A stretch of 64,000 nucleotides of DNA. Source: Chrysoporthe austroafricana (lineage: Eukaryota > Ascomycota > Sordariomycetes > Diaporthales > Cryphonectriaceae). Made by a program: the position numbers and the translations under genes. Each line of letters begins with the position of its first letter. The stretch's first letter is position 1. Positions 1 through 11,182 of the stretch are shown one piece after another. Below the pieces are notes generated by a model. The model ran no database searches, had not been told where the DNA came from, and saw only the letters and a list, made by a program, of their open reading frames with translations. Where the stretch lies: contig JYIP02000002.1 in assembly GCA_001051155.2 (NCBI GenBank), positions 5,251,315 through 5,315,314 on the forward strand. The letters are read 5' to 3'.

Positions 1-840
1 AAATCCTTCTACGTTGAACAGAACATTCTTATATTGCTCAACGAACTCTGGTGACGTGTAGTCTGAAAAGATGACCTGCCCGTGCTCAGACCACCGAGAT
101 GCCGAGTGTCGTCTTTCTCAACTTCAACCCGCAAGCAGATAGACAGCAATGCTTCATAAACTTAGATATATATCGACCATTGTAAGCAGTCATCGCTGCT
201 GCGTCAAGTTTCTCGTCATCATGGCTCATGACACCATCACACGTTAGAGGTGACCAGTCGGACTCCTCTCTCTTGGCCGGTTGACGGACAAAGTGGGACA
301 GTCGTGCTGCTGCAGGTCATGGGTGATCAGGCATTCGAGAAGATTGATAAATTGGGTACATGGCCAGAAATCCGGCCGAAAATGTATGGGAAGATCATGA
401 AGACTCCACCCACATGAGTAGCGGTCAAGGCGGCATCATCATCCCACTTGGTAGCACCATTCCCATTGACGAGGACAACAACTTCGACATTATATCCAGA
501 GATTGGGGCGCATATAGTATAGCTCAGAAGGTAATGGAATACTCTATAGCGAGCTTAGTATATTTGTATGTCGGCTAAACTATCGGCCGTAGTCGTCTCG
601 ACCCGGGGCTCCTTCGAGGGCGTCTATACCTTGTTATAATTATCTGCAGGATACAGCAACATCCCCATGTCCTCTGAGCCACCAATAATATTGGGAAAGC
701 GGGATATTGTGCAATTGTTCCCACTTTGGTAGAGTGAGACCTTTGCTATTCATGGGTACGTGACCGCTTGGTATCGCTCTCGCTGGGAGAAGCGACAGTG
801 GCCTCTACCAAAATACCGAACTAAAATCATAGATCTTTAA

Positions 841-878
841 GATTGGCCCCGTCAAGCTTGAAGCGGGCCAGGCCAATC
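841..878. repeat. Inverted repeat with palindromic centre
   Basis: Arms gattggcc (841-848) and ggccaatc (871-878) are perfect inverted copies. They enclose the 10-base palindrome tcaagcttga (852-861). The element could form a short cruciform or hairpin. No terminal duplication or gene is attached to it, so its role is unknown. Confidence 0.5.
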
Positions 879-1975
879 TCATCGCTCGTGGCCCAGTCTT
901 GAAAGCAAGAGGCCTGGAGCCGGGTTCACCCCATCATCAGTCACAGTCTGGGTGGATCTCAGTCTCTGCGCGAGGGCGTGGCAATAGCACCTCAAGCAAC
1001 ATGGGTGCAGGGGCAATTTCCGCCAAGACGCTGCCCTATGGAGTGCCTCGATGGACAATGTAAATGTCTTGGGTGTCGTTTGCCAGCGTTGCAAAGAGTT
1101 CTGAGAGCCCACCCGCCCGGGAGAAAATATCTGAGGCGGCTGAAGCTTGCCTGAGGATCCACTTCGAGCAGCAGGATAAGTGAATACCCAAATTCGGGCA
1201 GAATTATTCTCCCTAAGGAATAGGGGTTCGCGCCTAGGTCCCAATTCCTGGCAATAAAGGGACTGAATGCAGATCTGACCTCGGAAGGTCACTTTTTAGG
1301 GGCATGAGGGCTCAGTGAAGGCGCTGGAAAGATGAGATGGAAGAAGAAGCGAAGAGGTTTGTCTGGGACTACGCACTGTGTCGCCAAGGAGAGAGGGCCT
1401 GGGGAGGAAACGAATCATCACAAAGGCAAGAGAGTTGAGAATTATGACTAGGGGAGGGTGGCCGCAAGTTTTTATGACTGAGGCTGTCACAAGTTTTGCA
1501 GTCCTCGAGCCCCCAAATACTCCGCCGCATGAAGCCCGACTAGAGCAAGCGATTCGATATGCTATGTAGGCTCTAGCAGGAAGGACACAGCCGCGGGCTC
1601 CGGACAAGGAGGGTACCGGCATGTTGACGTGAAGCGGTCTCCAGCACAGGGGAGATGAATGGACCGAACAGGGATTGCATAGTGCTCAGGCTGAATTCCT
1701 CACGAAGATGAGTGTCTGGTCGCATCCGACCTGGCCGAGGCCCGAGCTGACCGTTGCGTCTTAAATAGCTCTCCTAGAAACCTAGGTAGGGCATGGGTGT
1801 CATGAGTATCCGGTCCGCCAGGTAAGCCCGAGCTGGACATGCGCTTGAGAGCGGCTGGCTATATAAGCAAGCATAGGCGAGTAAGGGTCTTGCTACGACA
1901 CATGGTCGTCCAATCGTTGTGGCGGCCCTTGACAAAGCTCGGGGCCGGATAGTTAAGCCTTGACCCCGACCCCGT

Positions 1976-2006
1976 GGGCCCGGGCCCGGGCCGGATCTTG
2001 ACGTCA
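1976..2006. promoter_or_regulatory. GC palindrome followed by CRE-like TGACGTCA
   Basis: A run of alternating GGG and CCC triplets (1976-1992) is followed by TGACGTCA at 1999-2006, the consensus for ATF/CREB-type bZIP factors. It lies about 750 bases upstream of the Sec14-family start codon. The motif is exact; its use as a binding site is inferred. Confidence 0.35.
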
Positions 2007-2136
2007 CGAATGGCTTTTTTTCTGACAGCTCATTTTACTGAGCAATAAGGTTCCTCCGGCCTCCCTGATCCTTGGGAACATGCGTGAGCAGACGCAGGTG
2101 AGCCCGTCAGTCAGGGACGTCGGGGTGTGTCTTGAG

Positions 2137-2174
2137 TATATATATAGATGTATATATGTGTGCGTGCGTGCGTG
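2137..2174. repeat. TA / TG / TGCG microsatellite
   Basis: A compound simple repeat of TA units, then TG, then repeated TGCG units. It lies in the promoter region of the Sec14-family gene. It is ordinary low-complexity DNA that could vary in length between strains. Confidence 0.7.
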
Positions 2175-2759
2175 TTGACGCATTTCGGCCCCTTGCATGG
2201 CTGATATCTCGTCATCATCTTGATCACCTGCAGCGCATATCGATATGCACGATATGCGCATCTGACTTCCTGGGCGATCCTCCCCCTCCGTCTTTCGGTG
2301 ACCCGCGCAGGGGACCTTTTTTTCCCCACCAGGGCAAAAGCAGCGGCCGGAGAGTGTGTCAGTCAAGTGGCCCGGCCCAGCTGCCCAGCTGCCCAGCCCA
2401 GCCCAGGCCGGGAGCGCCTCTCTCTTTGTGTCCCGCCTCGCACTCAGCCCAAACTCCGAGGGTCCCTCGCAATATTCCGTGCCTGTGCATCCCTCGCCGG
2501 TCTAGCTGCTCTAGCCCTCCACCACAGAGTAATCCTCCTCCCTCGGTGATCTCATGCGCCTGCTGAAGCTCTTGTGTCTGTAAACCTCCTCGCCCCGTGT
2601 CGCGTCCGCGTTGCAGTCAGTCACACACTGCCCACCGAAGATCGACAGGCATTCCCCAAAACTCTATCTGTGCATCCGTGAACCCTCCTTGAGTTGCCAT
2701 TTGCTGGCGTGCTGGTCTACGCGCTCCGGCCTCCCCGTCTTTCCCCCGCGCGCGCTGCC

Positions 2760-4293
2760 ATGGCACGTCACTCTAGCGAGGCCGCGACCGCCGGCGCGGC
2801 GATGAGGACCCAGTCCAGGTCCTCCGCGAAGAGCAGCGGCGCTGTCAAGGGCGCCATCGAGTACGGCTACCCGCACGGGCACATAGGGCACCTCACGGCG
2901 GAGGAGGAGGCCGCGTTCGCCGAGTTCAAGGCGCAGCTCGCGGCCCAGGGCCTGTACAGGCCGGGCCCGCCGCCGTCGCACGAGGACACGACGCTGCTGC
3001 GCTTCCTGCGCGCGCGCCGGTGGCACGTAGCCGACGCGTACAAGCAGTTCAAGGACACCGAGGACTGGCGGGCCGCCATCCAGCTCGACGTGCTGTACGA
3101 CACCATCGACGTCGACGCGTACGAGCAGAGCCGCCGCCTGTACCCGCAGTGGACAGGCCGGCGTGACAAGCGCGGCATCCCCGTCTACCTGTTCGAGATC
3201 CGGCACCTCGACACCAAGACGGTGAGCGCGTACGAGAGGTCCGTGGCCACGACGTACTCCAAGGCCGCGCACGACGGCAAGACGCCCGCCAAGCTGATCC
3301 GCCTCTTCGCGCTGTACGAGAACCTGACGCGCTTCGCCCAGCCGCTGTGCACCCAGCTCACCGACCGCGAGCACCCGCGCACCCCGATCACGCTGAGCAC
3401 CAACATCGTCGACGTCAGCGGGGTGAGCCTGCGGGGGTACTGGAACCTCAAGGGCCACATGCAGGCGGCCAGCGAGCTGGCGACGGCGCACTACCCCGAG
3501 ACGCTGGACAGGATCTTCGTGAGTGCCTGAGAGCCCCCTTCCCCCTCTCCCCCCGGCTCCCTGCCGCGGCCGCCGCCTTTGCCCGGCAGACATGGCTGAC
3601 GGATCAATGTATCTGTAGATCATCGGCGCGCCCATCTTCTTCACTACGGTGTGGGGCTGGATCAAGCGCTGGTTCGACCCCGTCACCGTGTCCAAGATCT
3701 TCGTGCTCTCGCACTCCGAGGTCCTGCCCACCCTCACGTCCTTCATCGACATCGAGAACATCCCGAAGCAGTACGGCGGCAAGCTCGACTTCAACTGGTG
3801 CGAGATGCCCAACCTCGACCCCAAGATCAGGGCGCTGGCGACCTGGGAGAACGGCTACACTGAGTTCCCCAAGGGCCCCGTGTACTGGGTGCCCATCGAC
3901 GGCGGGAAGAGGATGGAGTGCCTCGCGCGGGGCAGCGTGAACAAGGAGCAGAGAAACGAGAGGATCTGTACGATACCGGTGGCCTTCCCAGAGGGGGAGG
4001 AGCAGGAGAGTAATACGGAAGAGGCACCCCTGGCAAATGGCAGCGCCGTGGGGCCGGCACCCGTGGAGGCGGCAGAGGTGGACGCGACGGCGGCAGCTGC
4101 ACCGGTCGTGACAGACGGAGTGAAGGAGGCGACAGCACCGGAGGCCAACCCGCCGGCTGCCGCCGCGCCCGAACAGCCGCTGGTCACGGAGGTCCAGGGC
4201 GTCCAGAATCTTTCCCTACAGGATACGGACGAGAAGGCAAGTCACGTCGGCGCGGATGCGGTCCCTAACGGAAAGCCTGTCGCCGCATTATGA
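2760..4293 (+). CDS. Sec14-family CRAL-TRIO phosphatidylinositol-transfer-like protein
   Basis: Two exons, 2760-3518 and 3619-4293, give 477 residues. The intron starts GTGAGT and ends CTGTAG and joins in phase 0. Residues about 45-105 match a CRAL-TRIO N-terminal helical domain (TLLRFLRARRW near residue 77). The lipid-binding CRAL-TRIO fold follows from about residue 136 (KRGIPVY) across the intron to about 330. The last 110 residues are Ala/Glu/Pro-rich and probably disordered. Sec14 proteins exchange phosphatidylinositol and phosphatidylcholine between membranes and support trafficking from the Golgi. The start at 2760 was preferred over an in-frame ATG at 2694 because it sits in GCCATGG. 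The tail makes it longer than yeast Sec14 (about 300 residues), so it may belong to a different subgroup. Confidence 0.88.
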
Positions 4294-4920
4294 TAGGCAG
4301 GGGCAGGAGCATGATGTGCGTGAGGGTGTTGTACATATATACAAGACATTTTGGATAGACAGATGCATGTGCGCGGGGAGGAAACGCGTGGCATAGCATA
4401 CGCATGGTATCATCAAGCAAGGTACATCTCGCACCACACATTGCGAAGCATATAGACGGACTGGAATGCAGTGGGTTGTCAGATGCAGCTCTATCTCTAT
4501 CTTGTCTATCCGGTGTCTGTTCTACCCAACCGTCGCCGCGCGGTCTGCGCTCTATGCTCGTCCGTAACGGGACCACGGCATTTTTGTTTGCCTTGGGCTC
4601 TCGAGGCTCTTGGTGTAGGCTCTAGAAACGGGTGGGTGCAAGCCGGGAACTCTCAGCATAGGGTCGTCAGGGGTGCTGTGCGTATCCCTCACGACCTAGG
4701 TCGACTCGGAACGGTCGCCAGGCAAGCGGCAGGTGCAATTCACCGGCCACCGTCCGGCTTACTGTGGCCTGCCTCCTCATCCTCGAAGCAGGAGTCCGGG
4801 TCGTATGCTGGACTACCTTGCCGCACGCACCGTCGCCTGTACACGGGCACTCTGCCTCGACCATCTTCGAGCCAGAGCTTCTCTTGCTTGTGCAACTTGT
4901 ATACACTCCTCAGAGGAGGC
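4294..4920. other. Convergent intergenic region
   Basis: This 627-base stretch lies between the convergent Sec14-family and MDP-1-like genes. It presumably carries both 3' untranslated regions. I see no further gene. Confidence 0.6.
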
Positions 4921-5715
4921 TCACCGGCCCTCGTCCCCGGCCGCGCCGCCATCCCTCGGCGCGGCAGGAGTTGTATACCCCCTCCGCTTCCTCCACTCCT
5001 TCACGCCGCGCTCCAGCTCTCCCCACGTCACACCGTCCCTGACTAGACACATCGTGACGCCCAGGCTCTCCGTATCCCTGTTCCTGCTCTCGTCATCGAA
5101 GAACAGGAACTCGTCGTACGGCAGGCCGGTGTCCTTGTGCAGCTTTTGCATGTGGGTAATCTTGGAGCCCGGGTAGATCTGCAGCCCGGCGTCGAACATG
5201 TCGATGGCCTTCCTCGGCTTCCCGGCCTTCCTGCCGTCTTCCTGCGCCGGCGGGTGGACGTAGAGCAGCTTGAGCATATCCCTCGCCAGGTCCGGGGCGG
5301 AGGTCCGGCTGGCCACGCCGACCCTCATGCCCAGCTGCGGCAGGGCGTAGAGGATGCCGGGGACGTCCCCGTAGAAGGCGAACTCCTCGCCGGTCCTGTC
5401 GACGCAGGCGGTGTTGTTGCTGCCGGGGACCGTCTTCAGGCTACCGTTGACGTGGGTGTCGACCCAGAAGGGCCAGAGGGTGTAGTCGAGGTCGAAGACG
5501 AGGAGCTTGGGGAGGGGAGCGCCATCGGTCAGGATGCGCGGCAGGGGGAGGGATACAGATGTGGAGGTCGAGGCGGAGGAGATGGAGGAGAAGGTTGCGG
5601 ACTTGACGAGTTTTTTGGGCATGGTCGGCGATCGCGAGAAGTCCGAGGGCGGGCTGACGACAAGGAGCAGGACAGCGAGCGTGATAGCGGCGGCGAGCTG
5701 GCGAAGAGTCGCCAA
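4921..5715 (-). CDS. MDP-1-like magnesium-dependent HAD phosphatase
   Basis: One uninterrupted frame of 264 residues. The HAD nucleophile motif FDLDYTLWPFW (Asp75 and Asp77) and the later FFDDES motif are those of the magnesium-dependent phosphatase-1 / acid phosphatase family, which dephosphorylates phosphotyrosine and sugar or protein-bound substrates in other eukaryotes. The first 22 residues are hydrophobic and could be a membrane anchor or targeting signal. A second in-frame ATG at 5622 would give a 233-residue cytosolic form nearer the usual MDP-1 size. Residues 40-60 are Ser/Thr-rich. The gene converges on the Sec14-family gene. Family assignment is firm; the start is not. Confidence 0.85.
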   Translation of the reverse strand: MATLRQLAAAITLAVLLLVVSPPSDFSRSPTMPKKLVKSATFSSISSASTSTSVSLPLPRILTDGAPLPKLLVFDLDYTLWPFWVDTHVNGSLKTVPGSNNTACVDRTGEEFAFYGDVPGILYALPQLGMRVGVASRTSAPDLARDMLKLLYVHPPAQEDGRKAGKPRKAIDMFDAGLQIYPGSKITHMQKLHKDTGLPYDEFLFFDDESRNRDTESLGVTMCLVRDGVTWGELERGVKEWRKRRGYTTPAAPRDGGAAGDEGR

Positions 5716-6628
5716 GGCTGACGGTTTGGCAAGTTTAAAAATTACAGACGAGAAGCGAAGAAGCGAAGGAGTTCGTCAAGGTGACGTGATCCGATTCCGT
5801 GCTCAACGAAAGTGTCGCGAGATGGATGCCTGAGAGACGTCGAGGTTTGATCCTCGCCTACGTCAGATTCGAACCCCTCGAGGGGCTGCCCTGGAGGCCA
5901 AGTCGCCTTATCGCGGAGGGGCAGGGCACAGGGATCCTTATCAGGAACATGAACTCCTAACCTTGGCCTCCTTGTCTGACGCTGCGTTTTGGACGAGCAC
6001 GACGTCCTATCTCGCCTCCACCTCCTCCTCCACCTCGTCTCCTCCACTCTGGGACGCCAGCGAGAGGAAAGTGTTGGAGAAGATGGGGCCCCGCAGGCGG
6101 CGGTACGGATTTACTCGTCCAATTGTCGTGAAGATGTGCCTCTCAGCGCCTCTTGGGCGGCTCAAATATTTCTCCAGGCGACCCGAACGTGCATCATGTG
6201 CATGCTGGAGCCCCTCACCCGGATTTACGGCCACCACTGTTGCTTGGCCCTGAACCTTGACGCACAACCTCACAACTGCCGTCTCGTCTGATGCGAAGGA
6301 GCACGCCCAGTCGGCTGGTGTTCTGTGCACCCGCCAACAGCTCATGCCGCCCCATCTGGTCGGCATTTCATTATAGTCACCATGCTTTCGGCGCGCGCGG
6401 TCGCGCCTCTTTCTGGCCTCCGAGGCCATAGCTGTCCTCACCTTTGGATAATATCCTGAGCTCCTCTTCTGGGCAGCATCTCAGCGTCCTCCGCAGACAG
6501 CACTCCTCAACAGGACTGATCACCGTGCAATACCATCCTTTTTGAGGGTGACTTCGGCTCCAACCTCGGCATCGTGACCCACAGCGAGCTCGTTGTGCAT
6601 GACTACTTGAGATCCCCAGCTGTACACC
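5716..6628. other. Divergent promoter region
   Basis: About 900 bases separate the divergently transcribed phosphatase and dioxygenase-like genes. Open frames here (for example 6007-6441 on the minus strand) show no recognisable domain and look like chance openings in GC-rich DNA. Confidence 0.5.
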
Positions 6629-7758
6629 ATGGCGGACGACGGCCCCAAGAAGATCCAGCTATCCCGCATCGCCCACGTCTACTACAAATACAAGCCCGAA
6701 GATGTGGACGCGGCACGCCTCTTCATGGATGACTTTGGCTTCTTCGAGGTGAAGCGCGACGGGCCCCGCACGTACTACCGCGGCTACGGCGTCGAGCCCT
6801 TCGTACTCTGCGTCGAGGCCTCCACGGGGACCAGCTTCGGTGGCGCCGCGTTCGCCGTCGACTCCCTGGAGGAGCTTGAGAAGGCGAGCAAAGTCCTGCC
6901 TCCGGAGGCCAAGGCCACTGACGTCTATGAGATGAAGGGCGCGCCGGGTGGGGGGAAGTGCGTGACGTTCTACGACCCCGTGGACGGCTTCCCATTTCAC
7001 CTGGTCTGGGGTCAGGAGGCCGTGGAGCCGATAGACCTGGCACTTCCTGAGCCGAAGCCCAACTTCGTGAGTTCCCTGCTGGCGCCGCTAGGCGCGGCCA
7101 GCCCGGATGGATTATTTGGGACCCACCATCTGACAGGGCGTCCATAGCCCGAGAAGCAAAACCGTGGTGTCAATCAGACCCAGCGCTTTCAGAAGCGGCC
7201 GGCGCCCATCCACAAGCTCGGCCACTTCGGCATGTGCGTAACCGACTACAAGAAGTGCTACGAGTTTTACTCGACCTACTTTAACTTCTACCCTTCGGAG
7301 TTGATCCACAACGACGCCGGCGAGGATGTGACAGTCTTCTTCCGGCTGGACAAAGGCGATGAGAGGGTCGACCACCACTGCTTCTTTTTCTTCGAGGGCC
7401 CGCGGGCGCCCCACGTCCACCACAGCAGCTTTGAGACGCATGACTACAACGCCCAGGTGCTGGGCCACGACTGGCTCCGCCACAAGGGCTATGAGAACTG
7501 CTGGGGCGTCGGGAGGCATATCATGGGGAGCCAGATCTTCGACTACTGGTTCGACCCGAGCAAGTTCGTAATGGAGCACTATGTCGATGGGGACCTAATG
7601 GACAAGAGCCATCCGACCCAGCACACCAAGGCGAGCCCGGATAACTTGCATGTCTGGGGTGAGTCTGCCTGATGGCCTCATTTCATCGTGGTATCCAACT
7701 TGGCCTATACTAACATTCTTCCACAGGACCCGACCTGCCGCCAACATTTTTGACATGA
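6629..7758 (+). CDS. Extradiol-dioxygenase-like VOC (glyoxalase-fold) protein
   Basis: Three exons, 6629-7066, 7148-7658 and 7727-7758, give 326 residues. Both introns have GTGAGT donors; the second has a TACTAAC branch point. Two vicinal-oxygen-chelate domains are visible (about residues 10-130 and 165-300). The second keeps likely Fe(II) ligands: His172 in KLGHFG, one of His235/237/238 in PHVHHSS, and Glu289 in VMEHYVDGD, the His-His-Glu pattern of catechol 2,3-dioxygenases. Such enzymes cleave catechols next to the hydroxyls, and fungal members are found in aromatic catabolism and some secondary pathways. The tiny last exon ends in the sequence PDLPPTFLT, typical for the family as I recall it. 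The true substrate is unknown. Confidence 0.87.
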
Positions 7759-8398
7759 TTGAGGTGGGTTCAGAAGCCTCGCGGCTGAGTATTTGGCAGG
7801 GCTCACTGGGGAAAGCATCCCCGCGCAATCCTTTTTTTTTTTTGGAATATGTGCCAGGGCCACCGGAACTTATTGCGCTTGCCCCTGCCGTCAACGGAGA
7901 GCGGGCGCATCGCTACATTTGTCAAATGCATCCCGAAAATTTTCTTGGCTATGAGGTTCTTGTCGACCTCTGTCGGGGAGAAGACCTTCCGGCGGGAAGT
8001 CAAAAAGCTCATAGGTACATTCCCCAATAGGTTGCCAATGTAGTCTGGGTGTCTTGTATTTTAAGCTTGTGAAATTATGAGAATCGCCATTTTCACATCG
8101 AGATCTTAAGCTTCCTATTGGTTCTAACAATTAAAGACTGTGGCACCGATGGCCTACCGCTCCTCTACTGCTCCTGTAGTCGGTTTTCTGCTTCCCCCGC
8201 TCCGTTGTTCAGCTCTAATGCACGACGAATGGCTTTGCATCAGGCATTGATGCGGCCACGGATGACGTCTCATCGGAGCAATTAACTTATCATCACAACT
8301 CCCACAATCACTCCAGGTACCCTGAATTGATTGAAAGTAGCAAAATTCTCGACCAGACACCGCATCGTCACAGTCTTCTACTGAGGCTGATCGTCAGC
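7759..8398. other. Intergenic region without recognisable gene
   Basis: This 640-base stretch contains a T10 tract near 7830 and scattered short open frames. No domain, repeat or RNA gene was recognised. Confidence 0.5.
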
Positions 8399-8977
8399 AT
8401 GCCAGCTACACGAAAGATAGTAGGTCCTAGAGGGCGTGAGGTCTGGAGCTCGCTCGACCCAGCCGACGACCGATTCGTGGCAGAAGCCCTAAAGGAAGAA
8501 GTACGCTGATATTCTAAAAGGAGTAGAAGGGTTTACAAGTGGTTCTCTAACACAAGCATGTAGTTTCGGCGGTCAGAGCCGGCGCGTGACATCCATTACT
8601 GCCACAGCGGGCCGGACCACCTACCTCCTCATATGCGCAACATCACAATCGGCTTCCACTGCTTCCGCGACTGCTTGGTGTTCCTGCTCCGCGGCGTGAT
8701 CTTTATCGACGGGCAGGGAGCGCCCACTGAGCCTGGCTGCGCATATGCCATCAAGGACGAGGACCAGATCGGCCTTGGTGGGAACACGACTATATTGGTT
8801 ATGGAGCAGGGCGAGATGAAAGGAATCTGTGCCCGCAAGCTAAAGGAATCGCAAGATAAGTATCGGACAGGGGCCTATGGCCTAAGACGAAATAAAAAGA
8901 CGCCGCGGAATAGGTTGTTCGCTAAGCTCCGTCGAGACAAACCAGAAGCACACCAAGTACAATGCGCGACGCAGTGA
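8399..8977 (+). CDS. Hypothetical protein, two exons
   Basis: Proposed exons 8399-8500 and 8564-8977 give 171 residues. The 63-base intron has a GTACGC donor, a TCTAAC branch-like site at about 8546 and a TAG acceptor, and joins the frames without a phase change. The splice agreement is the main support. The protein is unrecognised. Residues about 35-110 look globular, while the last 60 are Lys/Arg-rich and may be read-through of an undetected intron or decayed end. It could be a gene fragment rather than a working gene. Confidence 0.35.
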
Positions 8978-9339
8978 GCTACGGTTGTCAAGCATTGTTG
9001 TAGCCTTTCCCCCGTTTGTTCACAGGAGCGGCTGCAGTTGTCAGTGACCTGTAGGGCTTTCATGCCCAGGAGGTTGTTTTAAGAAGTCTTCACAAGTCGG
9101 GGGGATCATTAATAACGGAGTGAAGGAGCTTTGTTCTGTCTTGAAGTCAAAATTACGAAGTCTTTTGGCCTTGAAAGTTCTGTAAATGAGCGATGATAGA
9201 TACTTGGAGCCTCGTGTGAGACACTGATGGCATGCTTAATTAGGTATAAGAAAGTACATCGGTTCTTTGTTTGAACGTCCTCGTCGTATCCGCGTATTCA
9301 CGTCGAGTATCGTTGACATATGTATATGCGAACGCATCC
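8978..9339. other. Intergenic region
   Basis: These 360 bases lie downstream of both flanking genes. No gene is seen. Confidence 0.5.
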
Positions 9340-11182
9340 TCATGATTGCTTAGTCGTCGCGTCGGTATGCTGTTCCTGCCCAACCTCAGTGGCGCTCTGC
9401 TTGTACAGATCCAACAGCTCCTCCCGCAAGTTTGTCAGCTCGCTCGTCGACCTCCCCGGACCCGCACCGAGCATCAAGCTAGACGGAGCACCCGTCCCCA
9501 CCGCTGTCTCTCGAGTCTTGTCATCCTTGGTCGGAGCCCCTGGGACTCCGTTCGGCGATGGTCCGACCACCTGTTCAGAAGCCCGCCCTCCTTGCATCGT
9601 CGTCCGGGTGCCGGAGGTCCACGAGCTTCCGGCGGACGTGCGCTCCCCTATACCCGTCGAATCGGACCAGTGGCTGGTATAATATGCCCTCGCATCTTCA
9701 CGAGAGAATACAGACGCGGGCATACTGACCTCCGGGGTTGTGGCGTCTAATTCGGAGATGTTGGTTGTTGACTGGGACGGGTCGAGGTTCGGCATCGGCG
9801 GCACGTTTCCTTCCCCAGGCGTCATATCCCTAGCGGAGACGGAGTAATGGCTCTCACTCTGGGCGGTATGGGTCCTGCGGAGAGCGGAGGCCGCCTTCGT
9901 CGACCGACTCCACCGGCTCACTGCGTTCAATTTGAGCGGGTGGTGCCCGCTGGACCGCTTGAACCAGCTGACGATGCTCTTGCGGATACTAGCCTGGTGG
10001 ACCGGGGCGGGCTCGAGTACTGGGATAGGATATCTGGGGTCGTGTCGCTTCTCATCCAGGTAGCCTTGTACAGAGTGAACGGAGTCGCCGTCCTGACCTA
10101 CATCGGGATTTGAGCGACTGAAAGGCAGTGAAAGCTGATTGAAGGTGAAGTAGTCGCGCTTTCTCTTTGACAGGGACTCATTGTATAGCCCGTGCTTGCG
10201 ACGTCGTTGACGGCGCTGGCGGAGCAGCATGATGACCCAGATGATTCCAACAAGAAAGCCAACACCGCCTGAATAGCAAGGGCGTAAGTAGGGCGAGTGA
10301 CCCAAGTATAGAACGAAAGAGAAACTTACCTAGGACTCCGAAGGCCATGGCGAACTTGTTGTTGTTTGGTGGCGGCGGGGGACGGTGATCGGCGATGCCT
10401 TTGCCTCCATAATCGTTAGATTGGCCTCCTCTGTCTTGCTGCCCAATGACGATACTGCTGCCACTGGGGAATGACGAGTCGGCTAGAGCGGTACCGCTTG
10501 AAGGCGTGGCGTCGACGGTGACAGTGGACACAGAAGAAGTAGTCAGCCATATCGTAGTGGCCGAGGGCGAAGAAGTAACCGCATCGCTCGTCACGATCGA
10601 AGATGTGCTCGACACTGCGAGCGGTGACACAGCAGCAGGAGTTGAGGGTGGCGGCGGCGTTGGCACGGCAAGGGAAGTTGATGACGACGTAGTTGGATCC
10701 GTCGACGACGCAATGGAAGATGATGTCGAAGCCGTTGTCAACTCAATAGAAGTTGATGATGGGGCCGTCGTCGGCTCAGCGATGGGTGGTGCGGTCGTCT
10801 GGTCATCCTTTTTCTTATCCTTGCTGCCTTTATTGTCCTTGTCATCCTTTCGATTACCACTTCCAGCGCCATTTCCATTACTATTTCCGCTGCCATTTCC
10901 ATTACCATTTCCGCCACCATTTCCATTGCCATTCCCGCCGCCATTCTTGTCATCACGCTGCTTGAACTCTGGTCGATCACCCTCCCTCTTCATCGCTCCA
11001 GAGACGACGCGGGCCGCCCTGTGGTGGATGAGCCCATCCCGTTCACGCATTCCGGAGGCTGCTTGCAAGAGATTTCTTTGTTGGTTCCTAAAATATGGAG
11101 AATGATCAGCGAACCAGATCATCCGAAACCTAAATTCCTCGACCGGAGTAGTCGACGTCGTCCACTTGAGACTGACCGCCAT
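9340..11182 (-). CDS. Single-pass membrane protein with Asn/Gly-repeat and Ser/Thr-rich ectodomain
   Basis: Two exons, 11182-10330 and 10268-9340, give up to 593 residues. The intron has a GTAAGT donor and CAG acceptor and interrupts the membrane span, which then reads GVGFLVGIIWVIMLLRQRR. Before the span are a run of Asn-Gly repeats (coded around 10860-10950), a Lys/Asp-rich patch and a long Ser/Thr/Pro-rich stretch suited to O-glycosylation. After it comes an Arg/Lys stop-transfer patch and about 290 mostly disordered cytosolic residues. This layout resembles fungal cell-wall sensors and SKG6/AXL2-like proteins, but no WSC or other sensor domain is visible. The N-terminus lacks a signal peptide as drawn, so the first exon is probably incomplete. 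Confidence 0.6.
10855..10950. repeat. Hexamer-like coding repeat (Asn-Gly array)
   Basis: Degenerate CCATTTCC-type units on the plus strand encode alternating Asn and Gly on the minus strand, inside the membrane-protein gene. In-frame repeats of this kind can expand and contract and change cell-surface protein length between strains; that consequence is inferred. Confidence 0.6.

Larger units (their letters stand above)
1..2759. other. Gene-poor left end
   Basis: No convincing complete gene is visible. A 72-codon open frame at 360-578 (+) reads like protein in its middle (Gly/Ile-rich then Asp/Asn-rich) and runs into a possible GT donor at 530, so it could be one exon of an unrecognised gene. 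I cannot identify it and do not annotate it as a CDS. The last 600 bases before the Sec14 gene are C/T-rich, as expected for a fungal promoter and 5' leader, and hold a TGACGTCA palindrome and a TA/TG/CG repeat. Confidence 0.5.

Noticed and set aside
2664..3824. 386-codon open frame on the minus strand
   Set aside because: It lies antisense to the Sec14-family exons, is Arg/Gly/Ala-rich and has no domain; the plus strand carries clear CRAL-TRIO motifs.
5850..5890. Possible tRNA T-arm (gattcgaac)
   Set aside because: No matching acceptor, D or anticodon stems could be formed on either strand.
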